NCBI GenBank assembly: GCA_017628395.1
Contig: JAGBZD010000127.1
Coordinates: 1 to 59,120 of the forward strand
Direction of reading: 5' to 3'
Origin: Paludibacteraceae bacterium
GTDB taxonomy: Bacteria; Bacteroidota; Bacteroidia; Bacteroidales; Paludibacteraceae
DNA length: 59,120 nucleotides
Under the pieces are notes generated by a model that was not told the origin of the DNA, ran no database searches, and was given only the letters and a program-made list of their open reading frames with translations. Position numbers and translations under genes: made by a program. This document shows positions 43,881 to 53,351 of this stretch, in pieces. The first letter of the stretch is position 1. The number at the start of each line of letters is the position of its first letter.

Positions 43881-45458
43881 TTACAACCAATCGCTACGAT
43901 CTAAGTTACGATAAGAAATTGCTTCCATCAAATGTGTGGAACAAATGTTTTCGCTACCGGCTAAGTCAGCTATGGTGCGTGCTACTTTCAATATACGGTC
44001 GTATGCGCGGGCGGATAGTCCCAATTTATCTATAGAATATGCTAATAGCTTGTCACCTGCCGCATCTAAAGCGCAGTAGGTACGCACCAACTTTGGTGTC
44101 ATTTGCGCATTGCAGTGGATTGGCGTTTTGGCGTTTTTGTTGTATTCTGCGAAGCGCTGTTGTTGTAGGGTGCGCGCTTGTATTACGCGTTCGCGAATGG
44201 TTGCACTACTTTCGCTGGGGGTTGTCTCTTTGAGCGTAGAGTAGGGAACAGGCTGTATGTCGCATTGTATGTCAATGCGATCTAATAAAGGTCCTGATAT
44301 GCGACTCATATAACGATGAATCTGTGCGGGGGTACAAGTGCAAGGGTGTGCAGGATTATTTTCTCCATAATGACCACAAGGACACGGATTCATAGCGGCA
44401 ACTAACATAAATCCCGCAGGATAATCCACACGCACTTTTGCTCGCGTAATGCAGATATGTCTATCTTCAAGCGGTTGGCGCATTACCTCTAACGCACTTC
44501 TTTTGTATTCTGGCAACTCATCCAGAAAAAGTACACCATTGTGCGATAAACTTATCTCTCCAGGCTGTGGGTTGCTACCTCCGCCTACTAAAGCGACATC
44601 AGTTATCGTATGATGTGGACTACGGAATGGTCGTTGTACAATCAAGGCACTGGTCATTCCATTCTGTTCTTTGCGTCTGCTCATCATACCTGCTACGGAA
44701 TAAATCTTGGTCGTCTCCAATGCTTCATCCAATGTCAGCGGAGGGAGAATGGATGACATGCGCTTAGCCATCATGCTTTTTCCTGCACCAGGAGGACCTA
44801 TCATTAGCATATTGTGCCCTCCAGCGGCTGCTACTTCCATCGCGCGCCGAACATTTTCTTGCCCCCTTACATCGGAGAAATCAAGGTCTGCGGAGAACGC
44901 ATGCATCTGAAATTCTGCTGCGGTATCTACCTGAGTAGCTGCAAATGTTTGTGTGCCATTCAAGAAATGCACCACTTCACGCAGGTGACTCAGCCCAAAC
45001 ACATTCAAACCTTCTACTACAGCCGCTTCGCGTGCGTTGCCTGCTGGTAAGATAACACCCTTAAATCCTGCTTTTTTAGCAGCTAATGCTATCGGTAATA
45101 CGCCTTGAATAGGTTGTAATGAGCCATCCAATGACAATTCGCCCATGATAAGATACTGTTCTAAAAGTTGTGTCTTGACTTCTTCTTCCGCAGCTAATAT
45201 ACCTATTGCCAATGGGAGATCATAAGAAGCTCCCTCTTTCTTAATGTCTGCAGGAGCCATGTTTATGGTTAGTGTATGGCGTGGTTTGCTATAGCCATTC
45301 ACGGTCAATGCTGCGATAATGCGCTCATGACTTTCCTTGACTGCATTATCAGGCAGACCTACCAATGTAAATTCGAAGCCAGGTACAGCATGCACTTCAA
45401 TAGTTACTATCACAGCATCTATACCATATGGCGCTGCTCCATAACATTTAATTAACAT
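43881..45458 (-). CDS. comM: YifB/ComM family AAA+ Mg-chelatase-like ATPase
   Basis: Protein of 525 residues from ATG 45458 (MLIKCYGAAPYGIDA); a TTG two codons earlier is not needed. Residues about 1-165 are the ChlI-like domain, with GLPDNAVKESHERIIAAL. The AAA+ core has Walker A GPPGAGKSMMAKRM and RPFRSPHHTITDVALVGGG, then GVLFLDELPEYKRSALEVMR and NPCPCGHYG with a cysteine-rich loop. The family includes ComM, a hexameric helicase that promotes branch migration during natural transformation. It begins 15 nt after tamB, which suggests co-transcription, and ends directly against the convergent PEGA/FGE gene with no spacer. Confidence 0.93.
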   Translation of the reverse strand: MLIKCYGAAPYGIDAVIVTIEVHAVPGFEFTLVGLPDNAVKESHERIIAALTVNGYSKPRHTLTINMAPADIKKEGASYDLPLAIGILAAEEEVKTQLLEQYLIMGELSLDGSLQPIQGVLPIALAAKKAGFKGVILPAGNAREAAVVEGLNVFGLSHLREVVHFLNGTQTFAATQVDTAAEFQMHAFSADLDFSDVRGQENVRRAMEVAAAGGHNMLMIGPPGAGKSMMAKRMSSILPPLTLDEALETTKIYSVAGMMSRRKEQNGMTSALIVQRPFRSPHHTITDVALVGGGSNPQPGEISLSHNGVLFLDELPEYKRSALEVMRQPLEDRHICITRAKVRVDYPAGFMLVAAMNPCPCGHYGENNPAHPCTCTPAQIHRYMSRISGPLLDRIDIQCDIQPVPYSTLKETTPSESSATIRERVIQARTLQQQRFAEYNKNAKTPIHCNAQMTPKLVRTYCALDAAGDKLLAYSIDKLGLSARAYDRILKVARTIADLAGSENICSTHLMEAISYRNLDRSDWL

Positions 45459-45473
45459 AGGCAATAAAGCTTT

Positions 45474-48400
45474 TTATGGTTGAATACTATCTGTTGGTTG
45501 GACAACCTGTTGTTGGATAGTGTCTTCTGCTTGGGGTGTTATTTTCCGTTTGGGGAGTTTCCAATTAAAGTCGTGTTTGAATACCAAACCTAATCCTTGA
45601 ACAGTATTTGCTTGTTTCAGGGAATACTTATCTACAGTATGCGTGTATGCTTTTGCTCGTAGTTTGCCATTCGGAGTCAGTAAGTATTCAATATCCAAAT
45701 CACCGAAAAATGGGCGATTACTTAAATCATTGTATCGATAGCCAAAATTACCATTGATAACCAACTGTCGTATAGGTTGAATTTGGAAGTTTGCTTCGTA
45801 TTCCTGAGAGGCGGTAGCGCCCTCGCCATCTGTTCGGAAATTAAAGCCCATAGTAAATATATCTGTCAGTTTACTCAACCAAGAATTAATTTGTCCTGTA
45901 ATTGTGGAAGATAGCAACGAATAGGTCTCGTTAAGACCTACGGTTTGTGTGTTTTGCAAGTAATCTGCTGTGTAGAAACGATTGAAAACAAGTAGGTATA
46001 TAACCTGTCGCATCAGCATCTCTTCGGTATTGATGATTGAATTTACTTGACTTTGTACCGATTCGTCCGATTGCGGTAATTCTACTGCAAATTTCAGTAG
46101 AGGATTAAACAATTGATCTGTCATGTATAACACACAATTGACAGGTACGGATGTACGATTGGTGGCAACTTGTGAGAACTCACTGCCAAACAAATCGCGC
46201 AAAGAAGCTGTGGTATGATAACGCCCAGTTATATCTACGGTAGGCGATAATGGATCGCCACTCCATACTACTCGACTGCCTTCTGCTATATCAAAATTAC
46301 GCCGAACGATATTTCCTAATGCATAAGAGAACAATCCAGATTGTAGCGTATAAGTACCTAACATTTGAATATCCTCTGAGGAATCATCATAAGTGATTTT
46401 TAAGTTGCCTTCGCCTCTACCACGAATACCGTCATCGCCACCTAATTTGATGTTGATATCCGCTGTGGGGGTTACTTCCAATTGTAATGAAAGCAATAAT
46501 TTAGCTCTATTAGGTATGTCTACGGAGGTGTTGGTGCTCGGCTTTTCGAGCAAATGCAGGATGTTATCGGCTTTTTTAGGTTCTTTGAAGTGAATAAATG
46601 AAGAACTGGATGCTACCGATGCTGTGTTTACACTCAAATAGAAACTGGTATTAGCTTCGCTGCGGGCTTTTACCGTTATTTTGCATTCGTGGTCATCTCC
46701 TTTGATATTCACATCTCCTGTGCCATGAACTTTACCATAGAATAATGCTTGCGGATCATATGGTAGATTCAGTGCAAGCATATTATCTACATGTGCATTG
46801 AGATTATATTGGAAATTCAAGAAATTGGTATGTGTGATATTTCCGCTGAATAAACCTTGATTACCTTCTTGATCATACAGTGTGACTTTTGGAATTCGTA
46901 TGGCTGTTGAATCCATGAATATGGAATCACTGAAATAGAATGTACTTCCTAATTGTGGTATTGTTAATTGTGCATCTTTTCCCAAGATAGCAGCTGTAAC
47001 CCATGTTTTGTGGTTTTGTCCAAACACCTGCAAGTCACCATAAGCTCGTCCTTGTGGATTGGTAAAGAAATCGTGTGTCCAAAAGTCAATCAGATGAATG
47101 TTTACGCTATCGCAGTGTATGTCCAATCCCCACCATTTGGTAGCAGGAATTACTTTTCCATCAACTTCAACCACCTTGTGATTAGTAGAATCAATGGCTT
47201 CACCATGGATAATGATAGTTTTTTCTTTTCGATCAAGATATGTTTGTGCTGTTAGGTCGCCTAAATAAGTACCATTTAGTCCAGCTTGTGGTATAGATAC
47301 TTCTGCTTCTACCATGGGTTGAGTAAACAAGCCATACAATGTAGCCCATCCCGTAAGCGGACCTTGTACTGAGATTGCCTCTCCTGCCAAAGTATAACTC
47401 AATAAATATTGCAAATCAATGTTGCGCAGTTCTACGGTTATTGAGTCTTCTATTTGCGGTGATGCTGTACCATGAGCAGCTATGGTTTGATAGTCCGTGT
47501 TAAGCGAGAAATTATTTATGTGAAGCTCTTTATCTGCAACTATGTATGAAACATCAGCTTCTGCAATGGTCCATGACGAATCATTAAGAACGATGTTTGT
47601 TGGATGGATATGCATGTCAAACAGAGGCTGCTTGGCGTATTGTTTTAGTTGGGAAGATACATGTATGACACCTTCATTGCGTACACTATCGGTGTTGTCC
47701 AATTGAATTTTCATGTCCAACGAGTCGTTCCTTGCATTGAGGTTCATTCTCAACTTTACATCACCAATTTTAGCAGCGGTCGGATTGTTTTTTGGCAAAC
47801 GATTATACATATAGACAGCCACTCCCAAATCCTCGTTAGCATTATCAATGGATACTGTCAAGTCTTCTATTTGTGTACCACTCGTTTTTATTTGAGGTAT
47901 ATGGGCTTGTAGCCCCAATTTGGCTATGTCTTCGTGAATAAATCCTTTTATGGTAGGATAGGATGGGAGAGATATAGGGAGGTCTAAAGCATGAGTAATA
48001 GTTTCTAATTCCCTAAAATAGGCATAAAAATCCAAATTGTTGGACTGTTTATTTGCCTTACTTGGTTTCTGTATGATGGATGGTAAATAGGTGTGTAGTA
48101 TATTTTGAATAGTATGGGGTAGGGTGGTGTATTGGAACTCTCCTGAGATGCTTGCTGTCAGATAATCTGACTGTAGGTGCATTTTGTGAGCAGGCTTGCC
48201 ATTTTCTAAGTAACTGTCAATGTTCAATTTCAGTTGCTCCATGACTGCTTGTTTCTGTCCGTTGATTACGCTCAATGTGTCAATAATCATGTATCCCGTC
48301 AGGTTGTCCAACATCTGTTTGGGAGCGCCAGAGGTGAATAGACTAATGTATGTCGTAGCGCCGATAGCCATATCGGGATATTGTTCTGTTAGGTGGATGG

Positions 48401-49712
48401 CATGCGGACGAAAATCGGCAAGTCGGGCTGTGATGTCCAAACGGGTGTCTTCTGAGGACCAGTCGGCTAAACCATTCATTTGTAGTGAAATGTTTTCGTC
48501 GTTGATGTAGAGTTTGCCGCTCACTTCTTCTACCCCCATCACGCCGTCAAAGTGTATGTCGTTGTAGGTATAACCACGATATTCTATGTGATGAATATCG
48601 GCTTGGGCAATACATTGTGTGAGTTGTGCCGTGTCGATTTTGCCATCCACATGGGCTTGTAGCGAAATCGAACCTAAATCTTTTTGGCTTAGTAGTTTTC
48701 CTATTTGAAATTTGTTTGTTGATAGATGTCCGACAAAGTCTATGTGTTGCAAAGTGGAGTCTGTTTCTAAATAGCCATTTACTTTCATAGAACCTAATGC
48801 TGAGGTAAAAGCACCATGCAAGTTCAAATGTTCTATTCTTCCATTTACTGCACCATGATAATGCACTTGACCTAATTGGGCAATATGTTTAGGGAGATGA
48901 ATAGGTTTGCTTTGCAATTGTGATAGGGCATCTTGGAGTAGGGCATAATTGCAATATAGGTCATTGCAATGTGCCTGCACATATAGCGAGTCTAATTTCG
49001 TAGGATGATAAACGGCTATGTCACCGTCAAAAATGCGTTGGTCTCTATACACCAACAACATCTCATCGGCGAAAATCGAATCAAGGTCGCCATGCAAAGT
49101 GGCTTTGAATTCGGCATCCAATTGGTCCAGTTGTGCATGCAGTGCAAGGTGATTGATGCGAATATCCAATGAGTCGCTATTGAATACGGGTAATGTCAAA
49201 TCTAAGTGCAGTTGATCTACCAGCAACTCGTTGTAGCGGAAGCGTACATCTGTTAGTTGTAGTTTGTCTATATTTACGCGCAGAGAAAAAGTGGCTGTGT
49301 CTGTCTGCTGCACCATATCTAACAGGAATTGGCAGTTGAGTGTCGAATCACTCATGGTTTGAAGGTTTATATAGGGGCGCTTCAATGCTATTTCGGTTAG
49401 GTCTAATCGGTCATCTACTAAACCCAGTAGGTTTATGCTAATATCGGCTTGTTCTACGAAAAGCAGGGTGTCACGCTGTTGATCGCTGATGTATAGACTA
49501 TCAACAGTTAAGTGGTTTAGCGGACGGTAATGAATGTGCTTAATGCTCACATCAGCACTAAGTTTTTCGGATAATTTTTCGGCTACTTGTCCTACGATGT
49601 AAGTCTGCACTTTGCTGTTGTACAGAGCCAAAAGTGTACCACCGATAAGCAGTGAAAGAGCAATCAATACCACAACCAACGGTGTCAACCATTTTTTTGT
49701 GTTGGTTGGCAT
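45474..49712 (-). CDS. tamB: TamB-type translocation and assembly module / AsmA-like
   Basis: Large inner-membrane-anchored, periplasm-spanning beta-taco protein thought to carry lipids or help insert outer-membrane proteins. An in-frame TTG at 49796 is possible, but ATG 49712 gives 1412 residues with the anchor (WLTPLVVVLIALSLLIGGTL) right at the N-terminus and about 90 nt of leader after the promoter at 49809. The long repetitive beta region fits AsmA/TamB (VDSLYISDQQRDTLLFVEQA). The C-terminal 350 residues match the TamB domain (GTYTLQSGLFSYALGNIVRR, FNPLLKFAVELPQSDE, RQLVINGNFGYRYND). Bacteroidota TamB proteins are normally of this length. First gene of the tamB-yifB pair. Confidence 0.9.
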   Translation of the reverse strand: MPTNTKKWLTPLVVVLIALSLLIGGTLLALYNSKVQTYIVGQVAEKLSEKLSADVSIKHIHYRPLNHLTVDSLYISDQQRDTLLFVEQADISINLLGLVDDRLDLTEIALKRPYINLQTMSDSTLNCQFLLDMVQQTDTATFSLRVNIDKLQLTDVRFRYNELLVDQLHLDLTLPVFNSDSLDIRINHLALHAQLDQLDAEFKATLHGDLDSIFADEMLLVYRDQRIFDGDIAVYHPTKLDSLYVQAHCNDLYCNYALLQDALSQLQSKPIHLPKHIAQLGQVHYHGAVNGRIEHLNLHGAFTSALGSMKVNGYLETDSTLQHIDFVGHLSTNKFQIGKLLSQKDLGSISLQAHVDGKIDTAQLTQCIAQADIHHIEYRGYTYNDIHFDGVMGVEEVSGKLYINDENISLQMNGLADWSSEDTRLDITARLADFRPHAIHLTEQYPDMAIGATTYISLFTSGAPKQMLDNLTGYMIIDTLSVINGQKQAVMEQLKLNIDSYLENGKPAHKMHLQSDYLTASISGEFQYTTLPHTIQNILHTYLPSIIQKPSKANKQSNNLDFYAYFRELETITHALDLPISLPSYPTIKGFIHEDIAKLGLQAHIPQIKTSGTQIEDLTVSIDNANEDLGVAVYMYNRLPKNNPTAAKIGDVKLRMNLNARNDSLDMKIQLDNTDSVRNEGVIHVSSQLKQYAKQPLFDMHIHPTNIVLNDSSWTIAEADVSYIVADKELHINNFSLNTDYQTIAAHGTASPQIEDSITVELRNIDLQYLLSYTLAGEAISVQGPLTGWATLYGLFTQPMVEAEVSIPQAGLNGTYLGDLTAQTYLDRKEKTIIIHGEAIDSTNHKVVEVDGKVIPATKWWGLDIHCDSVNIHLIDFWTHDFFTNPQGRAYGDLQVFGQNHKTWVTAAILGKDAQLTIPQLGSTFYFSDSIFMDSTAIRIPKVTLYDQEGNQGLFSGNITHTNFLNFQYNLNAHVDNMLALNLPYDPQALFYGKVHGTGDVNIKGDDHECKITVKARSEANTSFYLSVNTASVASSSSFIHFKEPKKADNILHLLEKPSTNTSVDIPNRAKLLLSLQLEVTPTADINIKLGGDDGIRGRGEGNLKITYDDSSEDIQMLGTYTLQSGLFSYALGNIVRRNFDIAEGSRVVWSGDPLSPTVDITGRYHTTASLRDLFGSEFSQVATNRTSVPVNCVLYMTDQLFNPLLKFAVELPQSDESVQSQVNSIINTEEMLMRQVIYLLVFNRFYTADYLQNTQTVGLNETYSLLSSTITGQINSWLSKLTDIFTMGFNFRTDGEGATASQEYEANFQIQPIRQLVINGNFGYRYNDLSNRPFFGDLDIEYLLTPNGKLRAKAYTHTVDKYSLKQANTVQGLGLVFKHDFNWKLPKRKITPQAEDTIQQQVVQPTDSIQP

Positions 49713-49808
49713 TGGTTGGGTGTTTTCGAGGGTGTTATTCGCACCGTCTTCACTCGTTATATGGACATTGTTTTCTTCTTGCACGAAAAATCCCAATTAA
49801 AAATCGCA

Positions 49809-49840
49809 CAAAAGTACAAAAAAAAATGCACATACGCAAG
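49809..49840 (-). promoter_or_regulatory. Promoter of tamB
   Basis: On the minus strand CTTG (49840-49837), 20 nt, then TACTTTTG (49816-49809). The -33 region reads CTTGCGTATG, like the CTTGCGTATA at the rho promoter. Transcription would start near 49802. Confidence 0.8.
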
Positions 49841-49946
49841 TAAAGCGAGCAATTTGTAAGAAAATAATAGATTTTTCCCCCTTCACACCATTATCTTCTC
49901 ACCCTTTCACCCCTCACCTTCCACGCCCTAATTACCCACACGCTAC

Positions 49947-50081
49947 GCGACCATTTTGTGACCATTTCGCGACCACTATAGCCCATTTATATCCTATCCT
50001 TATCCTATGTATATCTGTTTTTTTGCAAAAACAGGCATGCGACATCTTCGCTTACCACTCGGTTACCACTGGGACTTTCCA
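49947..50081. repeat. Three neighbouring arrays with 11-nt units
   Basis: GCGACCATTTT, GTGACCATTTC, GCGACCACTAT (49947-49979), then TATCCTATCCT and TATCCTATGTA (49990-50011), then CGCTTACCACT and CGGTTACCACT (50049-50070). All units are exactly 11 nt although sequences differ. The preceding stretch (49880-49930) holds CTTCACACC-type short repeats. No gene is present in 49797-50165. Confidence 0.75.
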
Positions 50082-50091
50082 GGCACCCCCA

Positions 50092-50135
50092 TGAAAAAAT
50101 CCGCATAACCGATTTCTATCTCGATTATGCGGATT
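50092..50135 (-). terminator. Intrinsic terminator of the minus-strand LPP20/CsgG operon
   Basis: On the minus strand, AATCCGCATAA and TTATGCGGATT form an 11-bp stem, followed by a run of T residues (the A run at 50094-50099 on the plus strand). It lies 31 nt past the stop codon of the gene at 50166. Confidence 0.85.
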
Positions 50136-50165
50136 GCTAAAAGTTAGTAATGTAACTTTCGGTTC

Positions 50166-51203
50166 TTAGAAATTCAACGCCAAACCGATACCATTTTGAC
50201 TGGTTTGTAGATTCAAAGACAAATCTGCTCTAACCATATTTTGTTTATTAAAGCGACGGGGGGTATTATTTACGATACCATGTCCTGCACTCAAAACAGG
50301 AATAGAAATGAAGGTTAATCCTGCACCTCCACAAATAAGTCCAAGTCCAGGTTCCCAATATTTAATATATTCGTGTTCTTTTTCAGGTGACCAATAGCCA
50401 TACATCAACGATTCTGCTTTTATCATTAGTACGCCACCTGCAACTGTTGCTGCTGCACCGAAGGCAAACATTGTCCATCCAGCTGATATACACGCTTTTC
50501 CACGCAAATAACGCTTAAAAACCTCAGGGGCGTTGTTACGCAAAAATGCTTCGTAAGCTTTTTTATCCATTTGGGTCTCACCGTACGAATAGGCCTGCAC
50601 ACCAAATAGTTTTTGATCTGTTTTAGAATTACGAACTAATTGTATTTCAGCGGGTACTAACTCTATTTTTGCTTTCTTTGGTTGGTCTTGCTTTTTAAAT
50701 ACTGATTTTTTCTCTGTTTCTACGGCAGAAGTTGTGTTTTCTTCATAAAACATTTTTTTTGCCAATGCAATACAACCTTTTTGAATGGCATCTGCTGTCG
50801 TTCCCATCATCATATTATCAGTCATAATCGTGCGTGCAGTTTCTACATCCAGTAGCTTAGCAGTAATAAACATAGTTCTTGCATCTACCACAACTGCCTC
50901 TGCTACAAGAATATAGTTAGCACCTGTCATTTCACCCAATCGTTTGATTTGGTCGTTGCTTACCAAACCTGTGCGTTGGAAATCTTGTTCACCCATAATC
51001 GCATCGATGTCTGTACGATCATACGCCTCATAACCTGAGGTTTGTGTAATCGCTTTACTCAAGTTCGCACGCAAAATCAATTTGTTAGCGTACGAAACTT
51101 TGTTTTCCTTGTCCACAGTTTCCAAAATTGCGACACGCTTTACTTGGGCAGACATCATTCCTGAAATCAACAGGAATAAGAATAAAATAGTTTTTGTTTT
51201 CAT
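50166..51203 (-). CDS. CsgG/LpoB-like exported protein with two C-terminal membrane segments
   Basis: Protein of 345 residues; signal peptide ends MMSAQV. Residues about 20-150 look like the CsgG/FlgO/LpoB fold (RVAILETVDKENKVSY, LRANLSKAITQTSGYEAYDR, IKRLGEMTGANYILVAEAVV), found in proteins that assemble outer-membrane structures or activate peptidoglycan synthases. The C-terminal part (about 235-320) holds two hydrophobic segments (AGWTMFAFGAAATVAGGVL and GLGLICGGAGLTFISIPVL), an unusual addition. It is last of three co-directional genes. Function within the cluster unknown. Confidence 0.72.
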   Translation of the reverse strand: MKTKTILFLFLLISGMMSAQVKRVAILETVDKENKVSYANKLILRANLSKAITQTSGYEAYDRTDIDAIMGEQDFQRTGLVSNDQIKRLGEMTGANYILVAEAVVVDARTMFITAKLLDVETARTIMTDNMMMGTTADAIQKGCIALAKKMFYEENTTSAVETEKKSVFKKQDQPKKAKIELVPAEIQLVRNSKTDQKLFGVQAYSYGETQMDKKAYEAFLRNNAPEVFKRYLRGKACISAGWTMFAFGAAATVAGGVLMIKAESLMYGYWSPEKEHEYIKYWEPGLGLICGGAGLTFISIPVLSAGHGIVNNTPRRFNKQNMVRADLSLNLQTSQNGIGLALNF

Positions 51204-51230
51204 TGTTATAATTGTTTAATTGTTTGTGTT

Positions 51231-52307
51231 TTAGTTATTTATAATTTCTTTAACTTTTGTGGCAACTTGCTGATAAACTTCTGCATATGCAACATAAGCC
51301 GCTTCTTCACGATTGAGCGTGTGTGAACCTTTTTCGCTAAAACTACCCTCGTATATCGTACTCTGCGTATTGCCTTTCACTATTTGCAATGCCACTTCTG
51401 CCATAACGAAGTAGGCAGTATAAGCGCCAGTCTGCAAGGTGTTATATTCGCGAGTTGTTCCATGCAACCAAATCACCCAATCCGCCTCTGCTTCGTTTTT
51501 GGTGAAAGTACAACCCATAGGAGAAATCTCCTGCTTAATCTGCTGAATCAATGTGGGGTATGTTTTTTCAAAAATAGTCACCTCTCCACCAATATATATA
51601 GCCACTCCATTTTTCAGTTGTTGATACAATGCAGTTGCTCGTTGTTTGAGTGCGTTACTCTCTGCAAAAGCAATATCTTCCATTTCGGTATTGCTATCCA
51701 CGCTTTGTACTACTTTTTGTTGCTCCAGTACTTGCTGCAAATGTTCAATGGCTTTGGCTATGGATTTGCGTGCTGCATTTTTCTCTCCTTCTGCCAACAA
51801 ACCCTCTGCTTCTTCTATTGCCATTTCAGCGCGAGTTACATGACTGATAATCTGCTTCTTTAGCGTGCGAACCAAGTCTGTTTTCTTTACCCATGCAAAA
51901 GCAAATATCTCGTTCGTTTTGGGATTATGCCAACTCTCAACAGATAAGTTGGGAATATCTTTTAGCGAACTGTGAATAGTGGTTGAAGTACTGAATAGTT
52001 CGCGAGTCATTTCGCTAAATCCCATTGTACCAGAATGTTGGTCGCTCTGCACAATAGAGGATGAAGTATATTCTACGCTGGTTGTGATGTTTTGTACTGC
52101 CTCTGCTTGTGCTTTCTCTTTTATGCGTTGAAGCGTTTGCTCAACGCTTTCGCCTGCTTGCACTTCGCCCATGACAAAGCCACAGACATACGATGTTCGT
52201 GGGTATGTTGCAGCTCGCCAATTGTCGTCACACCATAATGGTGCAGTACTTTGACCAAAAGCCAAAATACTACACCATACACTCAGTATCAAGATAGTCG
52301 TTCTCAC
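51231..52307 (-). CDS. LPP20-like secreted protein
   Basis: Protein of 358 residues beginning at a GTG that overlaps the TGA of the upstream gene (GTGA), which argues for coupled translation. The signal peptide ends LAFGQS. Residues about 25-135 are LPP20-like (YVCGFVMGEVQAGESVEQTL, KEKAQAEAVQNITTSV), residues 140-200 a helical hairpin, and the C-terminal 120 residues a CsgG-like beta/alpha segment (GGEVTIFEKTYPTLIQQI, AYFVMAEVALQIVKG). No enzymatic motif. It parallels the LPP20 proteins at 34419 and 37012. Confidence 0.7.
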   Translation of the reverse strand: MRTTILILSVWCSILAFGQSTAPLWCDDNWRAATYPRTSYVCGFVMGEVQAGESVEQTLQRIKEKAQAEAVQNITTSVEYTSSSIVQSDQHSGTMGFSEMTRELFSTSTTIHSSLKDIPNLSVESWHNPKTNEIFAFAWVKKTDLVRTLKKQIISHVTRAEMAIEEAEGLLAEGEKNAARKSIAKAIEHLQQVLEQQKVVQSVDSNTEMEDIAFAESNALKQRATALYQQLKNGVAIYIGGEVTIFEKTYPTLIQQIKQEISPMGCTFTKNEAEADWVIWLHGTTREYNTLQTGAYTAYFVMAEVALQIVKGNTQSTIYEGSFSEKGSHTLNREEAAYVAYAEVYQQVATKVKEIINN

Positions 52308-52939
52308 TCGGCACTACCATTACGGATAAATTCACTCACTTTCTCTGCGTACTTTTGTGCGACAGCAGACTCTTTGGCTGCATTTTCAAAAGCACGGATA
52401 CGAGCAGCAGAAGCGGCATCTATATCTACAATAAAGTATGCTTCAAACTCATAGGCAGGTACACCATTGTGTTTTATTTCACGATAAATGCAGAATGTGT
52501 TGTGTAATTCGCCCTTTATTTCGGCAGTTACATTATTTTCATACGCAGCGTAAAAGTGTTCAAACTCATCTAATTCTTCTGGAGTTAATCTGGAAGCCAT
52601 GTCTCCATTGATACGACCTTTGATGTTGCTGCCCATTTCTTGTGCGTACTTGGTGCAAGCATTCATTATCAGTTTATCTTTCGCGAGGTTTTTGTTTGTA
52701 GATATAGTTTGTGTGGTAATCTCCTTTACTCCATCATCAGTTAATTTCTCATAGTGCAGCAACAATGCTACTTCCAATGTGCGCGAAGTGCCAAATACTT
52801 TCCAATCGCCCTTGGCGTACTCCTTCATTTTGAGTTTGTACTCTTTTTTCAATTGTTTTTCCAACTGCTTGTTTTGTGCATTGGCGGGAACGGCTACAAT
52901 AGCCAAAGCCATGAGGGCTAATACGATTGTCTTTTTCAT
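52304..52939 (-). CDS. Secreted LPP20-like protein, first gene of the operon
   Basis: Protein of 211 residues with signal peptide 1-21 (ends VPANAQN). The mature protein starts with a basic helix (KQLEKQLKKEYKLKMKEY), then GDWKVFGTSRTLEVALLLHY and a long alpha-helical region with FENAAKESAVAQKYAEKV. The pattern of a short strand then Ala-rich helices resembles LPP20/FlgP relatives, but the match is weak. The gene follows the structured RNA whose terminator lies at 53002-53036, so expression needs either read-through or a promoter I could not find between 52940 and 53000. Confidence 0.65.
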   Translation of the reverse strand: MKKTIVLALMALAIVAVPANAQNKQLEKQLKKEYKLKMKEYAKGDWKVFGTSRTLEVALLLHYEKLTDDGVKEITTQTISTNKNLAKDKLIMNACTKYAQEMGSNIKGRINGDMASRLTPEELDEFEHFYAAYENNVTAEIKGELHNTFCIYREIKHNGVPAYEFEAYFIVDIDAASAARIRAFENAAKESAVAQKYAEKVSEFIRNGSAE

Positions 52940-53001
52940 TGTTGTAGTGTTTTAATAAGTTTGTATTTAATTGATTATTTACCAAACCGTTATACACATA
53001 C

Positions 53002-53036
53002 AAAAAAGCGTGAAACTTGCTGTTTGCCAGTTCCAC
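53002..53036 (-). terminator. Intrinsic terminator of the candidate RNA
   Basis: Minus-strand GTGGAACT (53036-53029) pairs with AGTTTCAC (53017-53010) across an 11-nt loop with one G-U pair, then GC and six T residues. Confidence 0.6.
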
Positions 53037-53345
53037 AACTTGAGGCTCTCGCATTGCCTAATCTCATCGAACCGACAACGCGAAGCCCACGCCGAATATA
53101 AACATTCTCCGTGCTATTTCTTAGTTAAGGTACGCGTGTGCGCATACGCATATACGCAAAAGGCGTACCAAAATAGGCACAAGAGGGATAATCTATATCC
53201 CGTAGGACATCTATCGTTGCTAAGTCCTGATGAGATTCTGAAATTTGCGAGATTTCAAGTTGTCAGAACAGAGCGCTAATAAACGCCTTTTTAATATGTC
53301 TGCAAAACCCTCCGCCGATGTGCAGACATCCCTTCGTTGGGTTTC
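53002..53345 (-). ncRNA. Candidate structured noncoding RNA of about 340 nt
   Basis: On the minus strand a consensus promoter (53352-53383) predicts a start near 53345, and an intrinsic terminator (8-bp stem with one G-U pair, then six T) ends at 53002. Between them no convincing protein frame exists but stems abound: ATGTCTGC/GCAGACAT (53322-53329 with 53296-53303), TGAAAT/ATTTCA (53239-53257), AGGAC/GTCCT (53204-53228), GGGATA/TATCCC (53185-53201), GGTACGC/GCGTACC (53129-53169). AAACCC at the 5' end (53344-53339) can pair with GGGTTT (53310-53305) inside the first loop, making an H-type pseudoknot, and GATGT/ACATC offers a competing hairpin. I could not match it to tmRNA, RNase P RNA, SRP RNA or 6S RNA. 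It may be a trans-acting RNA or a leader of the LPP20 operon. Confidence 0.55.
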
Positions 53346-53351
53346 GCGCTG

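Noticed and set aside
45474-49796. tamB start at 49796
   Set aside because: The codon there is TTG and lies within a few bases of the predicted transcription start; ATG 49712 places the membrane anchor at the N-terminus.
52971-53279. Plus-strand open frame of 102 codons in the candidate RNA region
   Set aside because: It runs antisense to a promoter-terminator pair, has no promoter or signal, and its sequence is better explained by RNA stems.
53002-53345. tmRNA, RNase P RNA or 6S RNA as identity of the structured RNA
   Set aside because: No tRNA-like acceptor pairing of ends, no tag frame, no GAGGAAAGUCC-like RNase P core, and a series of local hairpins instead of a 6S rod.
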